Assembly: GCA_902601315.1 (NCBI GenBank)
Contig: CACKMS010000001.1
Span: forward strand, 62,001 to 126,000
Direction of reading: 5' to 3'
Length of the DNA: 64,000 bases
Origin: an uncultured Pelagibacteraceae bacterium
GTDB taxonomy: Bacteria > Pseudomonadota > Alphaproteobacteria > Pelagibacterales > Pelagibacteraceae
The translations under genes and the position numbers were made by a program. A model generated the notes under the pieces. The model searched no databases and had not been told where the DNA came from. It saw only the letters and a list, made by a program, of their open reading frames with translations. Of this stretch, positions 56,377-64,000 are shown in pieces (position 1 is the stretch's first letter; each line of letters begins with the position of its first letter).

Positions 56377-57038
56377 TATAGTGCCGTTTCTTTTTTGATA
56401 TATTTATTTAAGGATTTAATAAGAGCAATATCAGCTTTTGAGAAGAAATGATTTGCTTCTGTAATAGAATCAAATTCTACTTTAATTCCTTTTTGAGCAC
56501 TTAGTCTTTTGTTTAAATCGTTAATGTGCTCAACAGGAACCAATTCATCTTTTTTGCCGTAAATCATTATTCCTGATGTAGGACATGGTGATAAAAATGA
56601 AAAATCATAAACATTTGGTTGGGGTGAAATTGCAACAAATCTATTTATTTCTGGTCTTCTCATAAGTAATTGCATTGCAATTAATGATCCAAAGGAAAAT
56701 CCTGAAATCCAACATTGTGAATTATCAAAGTTTTCTCGCTCCAACCAATCTAGTGCAGCGGCAGCATCTGCTAGCTCACCCTGACCATTGTCAAATTCTC
56801 CATCACTTTTACCAACTCCTCTAAAGTTTAATCTACACACAGAAAAGTCGTTATCCATAAAAGTTTGAAATGTATCAACAACAACTTTATTATTCATAGT
56901 TCCACCATATTGAGGGTGAGGGTGCAAAACTAATGCAATTGGAGACGTATTTTTTTTACTTTTATAATATTTTGCTTCTAGCCTTCCTGCAGGCCCAGGA
57001 ATAAATATTTCAACAATTTTGTTATCTGTAGTTGTCAT
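56373..57038 (-). CDS. Alpha/beta hydrolase
   Basis: This 221-aa serine hydrolase begins with a short beta strand (VEIFIPGPAGRLEAKYY) and has an HPHPQYGGTMNNKV oxyanion segment. The nucleophile serine is in GFSFGS, with an acidic residue near KKDELVP and a histidine in ANHFF. This small dienelactone-hydrolase-like family is common next to suf operons in alphaproteobacteria. The substrate is unknown. It is divergent from iscR. Confidence 0.85.
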   Translation of the reverse strand: MTTTDNKIVEIFIPGPAGRLEAKYYKSKKNTSPIALVLHPHPQYGGTMNNKVVVDTFQTFMDNDFSVCRLNFRGVGKSDGEFDNGQGELADAAAALDWLERENFDNSQCWISGFSFGSLIAMQLLMRRPEINRFVAISPQPNVYDFSFLSPCPTSGIMIYGKKDELVPVEHINDLNKRLSAQKGIKVEFDSITEANHFFSKADIALIKSLNKYIKKETALY

Positions 57039-57119
57039 TGATAATTAATCTCAAAAAAAAATTTTATTTTTCTATCAAAATTGAGCGACAAAATGCAAGT
57101 TTTAAAATTTTTCATAAAC

Positions 57120-57152
57120 TTGACTATTTTACTCGGGTATATATATAACCCG
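57120..57152 (+). promoter_or_regulatory. iscR-suf promoter with palindromic operator
   Basis: A -35-like TTGACT (57120-57125) is followed 16-17 bases later by TATATA/ATATAA, about 20 bases before the iscR ATG. Overlapping the -10 is a 19-bp near-perfect palindrome, CGGGTATATATATAACCCG (57134-57152). Its GC arms stand out in this A/T background. The most likely ligand is the Rrf2/IscR protein encoded just downstream (inference), giving autoregulation by Fe-S status. Confidence 0.65.
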
Positions 57153-57169
57153 CATAAAATAATAATAAT

Positions 57170-57592
57170 ATGAAATTATCAAGCAAAGGAAGATATGCAG
57201 TTATGGCACTTGCCGATCTAGCAAAATTTGATCCTAATGAACCAGTGTCTTTAAGAGATATCTCTTTAAGACAAGGAATATCTTTAGATTATCTTGAACA
57301 ATTATTTTTAAAGTTAAAAAAAAATAACATTGTAAATAGTGTTCGTGGGATTAAGGGTGGATATATTCTTTCTAAAGAAGCTTCTAATATCAAAATTTCA
57401 GATATCTTTTTTGCAGTTGATGAAAAAGTAAAAACTATAGGGTGTGAAAAACATTCAAAAAAAGGGTGCAATGGTAAAACAGCAAAATGCATTACTCATG
57501 ATCTCTGGGATGAATTAGAGGATTATATAAATAATTTTTTTGAAAAAAAAAGTCTTAGAGATTTACTAAATCAATCAACAAATAGATTATAG
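57170..57592 (+). CDS. iscR: Rrf2-family regulator, IscR-like
   Basis: This 140-aa protein has an N-terminal winged helix (MKLSSKGRYAVMALADLA, SLRDISLRQGISLDYLEQLF). A late cluster C-x7-C-x6-C-x2-H (GCEKHSKKGCNGKTAKCITH) provides Fe-S cluster ligands as in IscR. It senses Fe-S sufficiency and controls the suf genes, which begin directly after its stop. Confidence 0.9.
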   Translation: MKLSSKGRYAVMALADLAKFDPNEPVSLRDISLRQGISLDYLEQLFLKLKKNNIVNSVRGIKGGYILSKEASNIKISDIFFAVDEKVKTIGCEKHSKKGCNGKTAKCITHDLWDELEDYINNFFEKKSLRDLLNQSTNRL

Positions 57593-59029
57593 ATGAGAGA
57601 TAAACAAATAGAAGATTTAAAAGAATATAAATACGGATTTACAACTGATATAGAAAATATCAGAGCACCAAAAGGTTTAAATGAGGAAGTAATAAAATTT
57701 ATATCTAAAATAAAAAAAGAACCAGACTGGATGCTAGATTGGAGATTAAAAGCATTTGAGAGATTAAAAAACTTAAAAGAACCAAATTGGCAAAAACCGA
57801 AATATCCAAAAATAAATTACCAAGATTTATATTATTATTCAGCTCCCAAAAGTGCTTCTGATAAACCAAAAAGTCTAGATGAATTAGATCCAAAGCTTTT
57901 GGAAACTTATCAAAAACTTGGTATACCACTTCAAGAACAAAAAAGATTAAATGGAATAGCAGTAGATGCTGTGTTTGACTCTGTTTCAGTTGCAACGACA
58001 TTTAAAGATAAGTTGACTGAAAAAGGAATAATATTTTGTTCAATGTCTGAGGCTATTCAAAAACATCCAGAATTAGTAAAAAAATATCTTGGTTCAGTTA
58101 TACCAGTTACAGATCATTATTTTGCAACTTTAAATTCTGCAGTGTTTACTGATGGTTCATTTGTTTACATTCCAGAGGGTGTAAGATGTCCTATGGAATT
58201 ATCAACATATTTTAGAATTAATGCATCCGAGACAGGTCAATTTGAAAGAACTTTAATTATTGCCGATAAAGGAAGTTATGTTAGCTATCTGGAGGGGTGC
58301 ACTGCACCTATGAGAGATGAAAACCAATTACATGCAGCAAATGTTGAACTTGTTGCATTAGATGATGCAGAAATAAAATATTCAACTGTCCAAAATTGGT
58401 ACCCAGGAGATAAAGATGGCAAGGGTGGGATTTATAATTTTGTAACTAAAAGAGGATTATGCAAAGGTGTAAATTCTAAAATATCTTGGACGCAAGTAGA
58501 AACTGGTTCAGCAATTACTTGGAAATATCCTAGTTGCATTTTGCAAGGAGACAACTCTGTTGGAGAATTTTACTCAATTGCAATTACAAATAACCATCAA
58601 AAAGCAGATACTGGTACTAAAATGATTCATATTGGCAAAAATACTAAAAGTAAAATAATATCCAAAGGTATTTCAGCTGGATACGCTGATAATACTTATA
58701 GAGGTCTTGTAGATATTTTTCCAAAAGCTAAAAATGCTAGAAACTTTACACAGTGTGACTCACTGTTAATGGGTAATAAATGTGGCGCACACACTGTTCC
58801 TTACATTAAAAATAGAAATTCAGACTCAAATATAGAACATGAGGCAACAACATCAAAAATCAGTGAAGAGCAATTATATTATTGTCAACAAAGAGGTTTA
58901 AATTCAGAGGAAGCTGTAGGGCTAATAGTCAACGGTTTTTGTAAAGAAGTTCTTCAACAACTACCAATGGAATTTGCTGTTGAAGCGCAAAAATTAGTTG
59001 GAATTAGTTTGGAAGGAAGTGTTGGATAA
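57593..59029 (+). CDS. sufB: Fe-S cluster assembly protein SufB
   Basis: This 478-aa protein is full length. Motifs include [17 protein letters not shown] with the conserved region, [17 protein letters not shown] and [18 protein letters not shown], where the scaffold cysteine lies, followed by EHEATTSKI. With SufC and SufD it forms the scaffold complex. Its stop overlaps the sufC start by one base. Confidence 0.97.
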   Translation: MRDKQIEDLKEYKYGFTTDIENIRAPKGLNEEVIKFISKIKKEPDWMLDWRLKAFERLKNLKEPNWQKPKYPKINYQDLYYYSAPKSASDKPKSLDELDPKLLETYQKLGIPLQEQKRLNGIAVDAVFDSVSVATTFKDKLTEKGIIFCSMSEAIQKHPELVKKYLGSVIPVTDHYFATLNSAVFTDGSFVYIPEGVRCPMELSTYFRINASETGQFERTLIIADKGSYVSYLEGCTAPMRDENQLHAANVELVALDDAEIKYSTVQNWYPGDKDGKGGIYNFVTKRGLCKGVNSKISWTQVETGSAITWKYPSCILQGDNSVGEFYSIAITNNHQKADTGTKMIHIGKNTKSKIISKGISAGYADNTYRGLVDIFPKAKNARNFTQCDSLLMGNKCGAHTVPYIKNRNSDSNIEHEATTSKISEEQLYYCQQRGLNSEEAVGLIVNGFCKEVLQQLPMEFAVEAQKLVGISLEGSVG

Positions 59030-59760
59030 TGTTGGAAATAAACAATTTAGAAGCAGGTATTGATAACAAAGAAATTCTAAAAGGACTTTGCTTAAAAATA
59101 AATCCTGGAGAAGTTCATGCAATAATGGGTCCAAACGGATCAGGAAAAAGTACTTTATCAAATATTTTATCTGGAAAAAAAGGTTATGAAATCAAAGGCG
59201 ATGTAAAATTTGAAAATTCCAACTTACTCGATCTTGAAATTGAAGAGAGAGCCCATAAAGGAATATTTTTAGCATTCCAGTATCCTCTAGAAATTCCAGG
59301 TGTAAACACTAACAACTTTTTAAAAACTTCATTAAATGCTGTGAAAAAAGCAAAAGGTGAAAAAGAATTAGATGCAATTGAATTTCTTAAGCTTGTGAAA
59401 GAAAAATCTGCACAATTAAAATTTGATCAAAATATTCTGTCACGACAGCTAAATGTAGGATTTTCAGGAGGAGAAAAGAAAAAAAATGAAATTCTTCAAA
59501 TGTCTATCTTAAATCCAAAATTATCAATATTAGATGAAACAGACTCTGGTTTAGATATTGATGCACTTAAAATAGTTTCCGATGGAGTAAACTCATTAAG
59601 AAATACAAATAATTCTTTTTTAATAATAACGCATTATCAAAGGTTACTTAATTATATAAAGCCAGATTTCGTTCATGTTTTGAAAGATGGCAAAATTATA
59701 AAAACTGGGAATTTTGAACTAGCACTAGAATTAGAAAAACAAGGTTATGAGAGTTTATAA
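59029..59760 (+). CDS. sufC: Fe-S cluster assembly ATPase SufC
   Basis: This 243-aa ABC-type ATPase has Walker A GPNGSGKST, signature FSGGEKKKNE, Walker B LSILDETDSGLD and switch histidine ITHYQR. It powers the SufBCD scaffold. It lies between sufB (1-base overlap) and sufD (directly abutting). Confidence 0.97.
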   Translation: MLEINNLEAGIDNKEILKGLCLKINPGEVHAIMGPNGSGKSTLSNILSGKKGYEIKGDVKFENSNLLDLEIEERAHKGIFLAFQYPLEIPGVNTNNFLKTSLNAVKKAKGEKELDAIEFLKLVKEKSAQLKFDQNILSRQLNVGFSGGEKKKNEILQMSILNPKLSILDETDSGLDIDALKIVSDGVNSLRNTNNSFLIITHYQRLLNYIKPDFVHVLKDGKIIKTGNFELALELEKQGYESL

Positions 59761-60981
59761 ATGTTAAAAGAAAATTTAGAATTTGAGAGTTTAACTTATG
59801 AAACTTTAGGAAACACTAAAGAGCGTAAAGAGCATTTTTTTAAATTTGTAGAAAGTGGGTTTCCCTCAAAAAAATTGGAAGATTGGAAGTTTTCAGATTT
59901 AAAATCTATTATAAATAAAAACATAAAAGAGCTTAAATTTGGCTTTAATACCATTGAAAATAAAAGTTACAATTTAAAATTTATAAAAAATTTTGAACAT
60001 TCAAAAATTGTTATTTTAAATGGAGAGTTCCTATCAGCAGATATTTTAGATATAGATAAAAATAAAATAGAGATAAAAAATGAAAACTTGATTTTTAGTG
60101 AAAGTTTGAATGAACCTTTAAATAATTTGAATAAGGCTTTTGCGAGTAAATTAATTAAATTAAATGTTTTAGAGGGCAAAATTGTAGAAAAACCTTTAGT
60201 TATTTATCACATATGTGATTTAGATAGCGAAACAAATTTAATTAATACAAGATTTGAATTAACTCTTCATAAAAATTCATCTTTATCAACTTTGAATTTA
60301 TTCGAAGATAAATCAGTTAGTGGTTTTAATAATCATAACTTTAATATTGTTATAAATAAAAATTCAAACCTTAAAAATTATATTTTTGATTTAAATAAAA
60401 ATCAAAATTTAAGATACAGCTTCACTAATATTGATATTTATGAAAACGGTAATTCAGAAAACTTTATTTATTCATCTGGATCTAAATTTTCAAAATATGA
60501 AATAAACAGTAATTTAAAAGAAAAATATAGCTCTGCTTTTATTAATGGGATTATAAATTTAGACAAGAACAATCATCATGAAATTAAAACAAATATTAAC
60601 CATTTGGGTGAAAATACAAAAAGTTATCAATTAATAAAAAGTGTTTTAAACGATAAGTCTACTGGAGTTTATCAAGGTAAAATTTTTGTTAACGATCAAG
60701 CTCAAAAAACAGACGGATATCAATTAAGTAAAGCCTTACTTTTAAACGAAAATACAGAATTTAATGGTAAACCAGAATTAGAAATTTACGCAGATGATGT
60801 AAAATGTTCTCATGGTTCTACTTCAGGCAATTTGGATGAAAACTCCATATTTTACCTAATGTCTAGAGGTTTAAATTACGATCAGGCAAAAAAGTTACTA
60901 ATAGATGGTTTCATTAATGATGTAATTGAAAAAATAACAAACATCGAAATACAGAAATATCTAAAGGAGGTCATAAATTAA
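59761..60981 (+). CDS. sufD: Fe-S cluster assembly protein SufD
   Basis: This 406-aa paralogue of SufB has the right-handed beta-helix core and the closing CSHGSTSGNLDENSIFYLMSRGL motif. The N-terminal half is Asn/Lys-rich and poorly conserved, with SKKLEDWKFSDLK as a family landmark. It overlaps sufS by one base. Confidence 0.94.
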   Translation: MLKENLEFESLTYETLGNTKERKEHFFKFVESGFPSKKLEDWKFSDLKSIINKNIKELKFGFNTIENKSYNLKFIKNFEHSKIVILNGEFLSADILDIDKNKIEIKNENLIFSESLNEPLNNLNKAFASKLIKLNVLEGKIVEKPLVIYHICDLDSETNLINTRFELTLHKNSSLSTLNLFEDKSVSGFNNHNFNIVINKNSNLKNYIFDLNKNQNLRYSFTNIDIYENGNSENFIYSSGSKFSKYEINSNLKEKYSSAFINGIINLDKNNHHEIKTNINHLGENTKSYQLIKSVLNDKSTGVYQGKIFVNDQAQKTDGYQLSKALLLNENTEFNGKPELEIYADDVKCSHGSTSGNLDENSIFYLMSRGLNYDQAKKLLIDGFINDVIEKITNIEIQKYLKEVIN

Positions 60982-62198
60982 TGGATATAGATAGCATTAA
61001 AAAAGAATTTCCAATATTTGATAACAAAGTTCAAAATAATGATCTTGTATATTTAGACAGCGCAAACTCCTCACAAAAACCAAGAGTAGTAATTGATAGA
61101 ATATATGATTTTTATTCTAAAGAGTTTTCTAACGTAGGTAGAAGTGTTCATTATTTAGCTGTTGCTGCAACAAATCTTTATGAAAATACAAGAACATCAG
61201 TTCAAAGATATATTAATGCCAAAGATAAGAATGAAATTGTATTTACCAAAGGTGCTACAGAAGCAATTAATTTGGTAGCAAATACCTTTGGGCAAAAGTA
61301 TCTAGAAGAGGGTGATGAAGTTTTATTAACAGAACTTGAACATCATTCTAATTATGTTCCTTGGCATTTCCTAAGAAATTCAAAAAAAATTAAAATTGAA
61401 TTTGCTGAGATTAATGAAGCAGGTGAGATAACTATTGAAGCAATAAAAAACAAAATAACTAGTAAAACAAAAATTATAAGCGTCACTCATTTATCAAATG
61501 TAACTGGAGCAATATTACCGATTAAGGAAATTGTAGAACTTGCACACTCAAAAAATATTCCTGTTTTAGTGGATGGTTGCCAAGGAGCACCACATTTAAA
61601 ATTAGATATGCAGGAATTAGATTGTGATTTTTATGCTATATCAGGACATAAAATGTATGGGCCAACAGGAATTGGGGTTTTATACGCAAAAAAGAAATGG
61701 TTAGACGATCTACCTCCATACCAAGGTGGTGGAGGAATGATAAATGAAGTTAAAAAAAGTGGAATTTCTTATGGTGAACTACCAAATAAATATGAGGCAG
61801 GCACAATGGCAACAGCCCAAGTAATTGCATTTAACGAATCTATAAAATTTATGGAAAAAGTTGGTATTGAAAATATAGAAAAGCACGAGAAAGAGTTATT
61901 GGATTATGGATTAGATATTTTGGGGAAAAATAATTCAATAAAAATTGTAGGCAATCCAAAAAATAAAGGTGGAGTGATTTCTTTTACCATTGAAGGTGTT
62001 CACCCACATGATATTGCAACTATTCTTGATGAAGATGGAGTAGCAATCAGAGCAGGACATCATTGTTGTCAGATATTGCATGAAAAGCTGAAACTCCCGG
62101 CCACTGCAAGAGCATCGTTTGGTATATATAATACAAAAGATGATATCGATCAATTAAGCCAATCAATAGAAAATTGTAAAAAAATATTTAACATATAA
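60981..62198 (+). CDS. sufS: Cysteine desulfurase SufS
   Basis: This 405-aa group II PLP enzyme carries the PLP lysine K224 in SGHKMYGPTGIG and the persulfide cysteine C362 in RAGHHCCQ. It supplies sulfur for cluster assembly. No sufE is present; the next gene is a SufU-type protein that could accept the persulfide. It overlaps that gene by one base. Confidence 0.96.
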   Translation: MDIDSIKKEFPIFDNKVQNNDLVYLDSANSSQKPRVVIDRIYDFYSKEFSNVGRSVHYLAVAATNLYENTRTSVQRYINAKDKNEIVFTKGATEAINLVANTFGQKYLEEGDEVLLTELEHHSNYVPWHFLRNSKKIKIEFAEINEAGEITIEAIKNKITSKTKIISVTHLSNVTGAILPIKEIVELAHSKNIPVLVDGCQGAPHLKLDMQELDCDFYAISGHKMYGPTGIGVLYAKKKWLDDLPPYQGGGGMINEVKKSGISYGELPNKYEAGTMATAQVIAFNESIKFMEKVGIENIEKHEKELLDYGLDILGKNNSIKIVGNPKNKGGVISFTIEGVHPHDIATILDEDGVAIRAGHHCCQILHEKLKLPATARASFGIYNTKDDIDQLSQSIENCKKIFNI

Positions 62199-62662
62199 TG
62201 GACCTAAAAGAATTATATCAAGAAATTATTTTGGATCATGGTAAAAATCCTAGAAATTTAAGAAAAACTGAAAACTTTAATAAAGATGCTAAAGGGCATA
62301 ATCCTTTATGTGGAGATAACGTTCATATCTATTTAAAATTAAACGAAAATAAAAAAGTTGAGGATATTTCATTTGAAGGACATGGGTGCGCTATATCAAT
62401 GGCATCAGCCTCTATAATGACTGATTTAGTTAAAGGTAAAGAGGAAGCTGAGGTAAAAGAAATTGTAAACGATTTTTTAGATATGATTAAAGAAAAAGAG
62501 GAACTTCAAAATAAAATCTTAAATGAAGATGAAAAAACTAAATTAATGTGTCTATCGGGTGTAAAACAGTACCCAATGAGAGTAAAATGCGCCACTCTTT
62601 CTTGGCATACTCTTACATCAGCGATAGATGATTTTCAAAAAATAGTAAATACTGAAAGCTAA
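62198..62662 (+). CDS. sufU: SufU-type Fe-S assembly / sulfur acceptor protein
   Basis: This 154-aa IscU-fold protein has ligand residues C38 and D40 (PLCGDN), C64 (GHGCAIS) and C131 (RVKCATLSW). A helical insertion of about 20 residues near 80-113 and the lack of an LPPVK motif mark it as SufU rather than IscU. SufU relays sulfur from SufS. Confidence 0.9.
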   Translation: MDLKELYQEIILDHGKNPRNLRKTENFNKDAKGHNPLCGDNVHIYLKLNENKKVEDISFEGHGCAISMASASIMTDLVKGKEEAEVKEIVNDFLDMIKEKEELQNKILNEDEKTKLMCLSGVKQYPMRVKCATLSWHTLTSAIDDFQKIVNTES

Positions 62663-62664
62663 AA

Positions 62665-62961
62665 ATGAATCTAAAAGAAAAAGTAATTACAGAAATCAAA
62701 AAAATATACGACCCTGAAATCCCAGTAAATATTTATGAACTTGGTTTGATCTATGATATTAAAATCAAAGATAAAGATGTCCAAGTTAAGATGACGCTTA
62801 CAACACCTAATTGTCCAGTTGCAGAAAGTTTGCCTAAAGAAGTTAAGGATAGTATATTGGAACTTAAAGATGTTAATAAAGTTGATCTCGATTTGGTTTG
62901 GGATCCTCCATGGGACAAATCAATGATGTCAGAGGCAGCAAAATTAGAACTAAATTTATGA
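62665..62961 (+). CDS. sufT: SufT / MIP18-family protein
   Basis: This 98-aa DUF59 protein has DPEIPVNIYELGLIYDI near the start and a TTPNCPVAESLP motif with the family cysteine. SufT helps mature Fe-S proteins. It lies in the suf operon and overlaps sufA by 4 bases (ATGA). Confidence 0.92.
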   Translation: MNLKEKVITEIKKIYDPEIPVNIYELGLIYDIKIKDKDVQVKMTLTTPNCPVAESLPKEVKDSILELKDVNKVDLDLVWDPPWDKSMMSEAAKLELNL

Positions 62962-63296
62962 CGAAACAAGTAATTTCATTAAGCGATAAAGCTGCTGAAA
63001 GAATAAAAGAGATTATGGCTAATGCTGAAAAAGATGCACTAGGTGTAAGAGTTTCAGTAAAATCTGGTGGTTGTGCGGGCATGTCTTATGTTATGGAATA
63101 CTTAAAAAAAACAAATCCAAATGACGAAATTATTGAGGATAAAGGAGTAAAAATATTTATTGACTCAGCAGCAGTAATTTATCTTCTAGGAACAAAAATG
63201 GACTATATTAAAGAGGAATTTTCATCGGCATTTATTTTCAAAAATCCGAACGAAACTGAAAGATGTGGATGTGGAGAATCTTTTAAAATTGAATAA
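62958..63296 (+). CDS. sufA: Fe-S cluster A-type carrier SufA
   Basis: The ATG at 62958 (MTKQVISLSDKAAERI) is the natural start, giving 112 aa; the track start lies inside sufT. The three A-type carrier cysteines are C39 (GGCAGM), C103 and C105 (CGCGESF). It carries clusters from the scaffold to target proteins and closes the operon. Confidence 0.94.
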   Translation: MTKQVISLSDKAAERIKEIMANAEKDALGVRVSVKSGGCAGMSYVMEYLKKTNPNDEIIEDKGVKIFIDSAAVIYLLGTKMDYIKEEFSSAFIFKNPNETERCGCGESFKIE

Positions 63297-63418
63297 TTTG
63301 ATATCTAAAAATATTATTTACACCAATATCTAAATTTCTTAATATAAACTGAATTTTATCTTTCTTTTAAGGTAAAAATATATTTTCGATGACCATGGTA
63401 ATTTTTATATAAGATAAC

Positions 63419-64000
63419 ATGAAGCAAAAAGGTAATATTCAATCTAATCCTGCTGCGTTATTAGAAAATTTAAAAGCAAAATCCAAAAGAGAAGCAAATT
63501 TATTTTTTTCATTATGTGAAAATGGTGAAAATTTTACTCACAGCAAAAAGTTAATTGAAGCATTAAACCGTTCTGGATTAAAATCGAATGATAACAGGCT
63601 ACAAAATCTTTTTAGAAGCCTTGAAGCTCACGGTGATAAGATTGTTTTTGAAGATTTTATAAATATAATAAGAACATCTGGGCTTTTGGTTGAAAAAGCA
63701 TTACGTGGTCAATTAGTGCTACCTGATTTTATAAATTTCTCAAAAAAAATTGATAAAATTTTTGATGAAGTAAAAACAATTATTTCAGGAGAATTGGCTT
63801 CTTATATACCACCGCTTGCTGAAGTAGACCCAAATCAATTCGGCATAGCAATTGTAACAACCGATGGACAAGTTTATGAAAGAGGCGACTCAAACAAAGA
63901 CTTTTCAATTCAGTCGATGTGTAAGCCATTTAATTACTGTTTCGCAATGGAACAATTAGGCCTTGAGGGAGTACATAAACATGTTGGTCAGGAACCATCA
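63419..64000 (+). CDS. glsA: Glutaminase, long form, 5' part (runs off the window)
   Basis: This gene is not in the ORF track because it has no stop within the window. The ATG at 63419 opens a frame of 194 codons to the edge. The first 110 residues form a helical, EF-hand-like extension as in eukaryotic-type glutaminases (SLCENGENFTHSKKLIEAL). The catalytic domain then begins with IPPLAEVDPNQFGIAI and the serine-lysine pair in FSIQSMCKPF. It hydrolyses glutamine to glutamate and ammonia. A 122-bp A/T-rich gap without a recognisable terminator separates it from sufA. Confidence 0.85.
   Translation, partial: MKQKGNIQSNPAALLENLKAKSKREANLFFSLCENGENFTHSKKLIEALNRSGLKSNDNRLQNLFRSLEAHGDKIVFEDFINIIRTSGLLVEKALRGQLVLPDFINFSKKIDKIFDEVKTIISGELASYIPPLAEVDPNQFGIAIVTTDGQVYERGDSNKDFSIQSMCKPFNYCFAMEQLGLEGVHKHVGQEPS

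Noticed and set aside
1-64000. tRNA genes, rRNA, riboswitches (glycine, SAM, TPP), CRISPR arrays and insertion sequences
   Set aside because: Nearly all intergenic gaps are under 135 bp and were read for a T-loop (GGTTCGA-like), paired stems or spaced repeats; none was found. thiS-thiG has no space for a TPP riboswitch.

Overview
The window is a 64 kb piece of a very AT-rich, extremely compact alphaproteobacterial chromosome. By eye the GC content is about 30% or lower. Genes abut or overlap almost everywhere, and the longest stretch without an intact gene is under 300 bases. The gene orders pepA/lptF-lptG-lptD-surA-pdxA-ksgA, NDUFA12-DUF2155/accC-accB-aroQ, dnaB-rplI-rpsR-rpsF, purF-cvpA and iscR-sufBCDSU-sufT-sufA are alphaproteobacterial. 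Together with the streamlining they point to the SAR11 clade (Pelagibacterales) or a close relative; this assignment is inference. No rRNA, tRNA, CRISPR array, insertion sequence or intact prophage is visible.

Layout. 1-173: the end of a probable moeA. 219-4506: a four-gene cluster of an EamA transporter, a creatinase-type amidinohydrolase, a glycine-type amidinotransferase and a threonine aldolase. It could run a guanidino/glycine cycle that releases urea from arginine. 4507-5836: a small accessory patch with a 75-aa gene, a frameshifted partial copy of it, direct repeats, a three-copy 10-bp tandem repeat, a hairpin and small membrane proteins. 5910-10540: dehydrogenases, YajQ, PhyH and MOSC proteins. 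10548-24433 (minus strand): MFS and EamA transporters, gshB, gshA, a DUF255 thioredoxin-fold protein, an HD-domain metalloprotein, purF, cvpA, an RND-type exporter, dnaB, rplI, rpsR and rpsF.

24516-27107 (plus): fabD, fabG, acpP and gmk, with no fabF or mltG between acpP and gmk. 27096-34300 (minus): ksgA, pdxA, surA, lptD, lptG and lptF, covering outer-membrane biogenesis and rRNA maturation. 34355-36182: pepA and ndk. 36179-37760 (minus): purN and purM. 37773-41285: a DUF2066 protein, hda and aspS. 41286-42116: an orphan C-terminal domain of a class II ribonucleotide reductase. 42225-46162: NDUFA12, DUF2155, accC, accB, aroQ, thiS and thiG. 46155-54014: an RNase E/G that appears to lack the zinc-link motif, PBP1a, prfB with a programmed +1 frameshift, and an AsmA-like protein. 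54007-57038: tyrS, anmK and an alpha/beta hydrolase. 57120-63296: a complete iscR-suf Fe-S assembly operon with a palindromic site at its promoter. 63419-64000: the start of a long-form glutaminase.

The strongest leads are the amidinotransferase/creatinase/threonine aldolase cluster, the orphan NrdJ C-terminal domain, the zinc-link-less RNase E/G, and the decayed duplicated module at 4.5-5.6 kb. Functional calls rest on recognised motifs and remembered family sequences; no searches were run.
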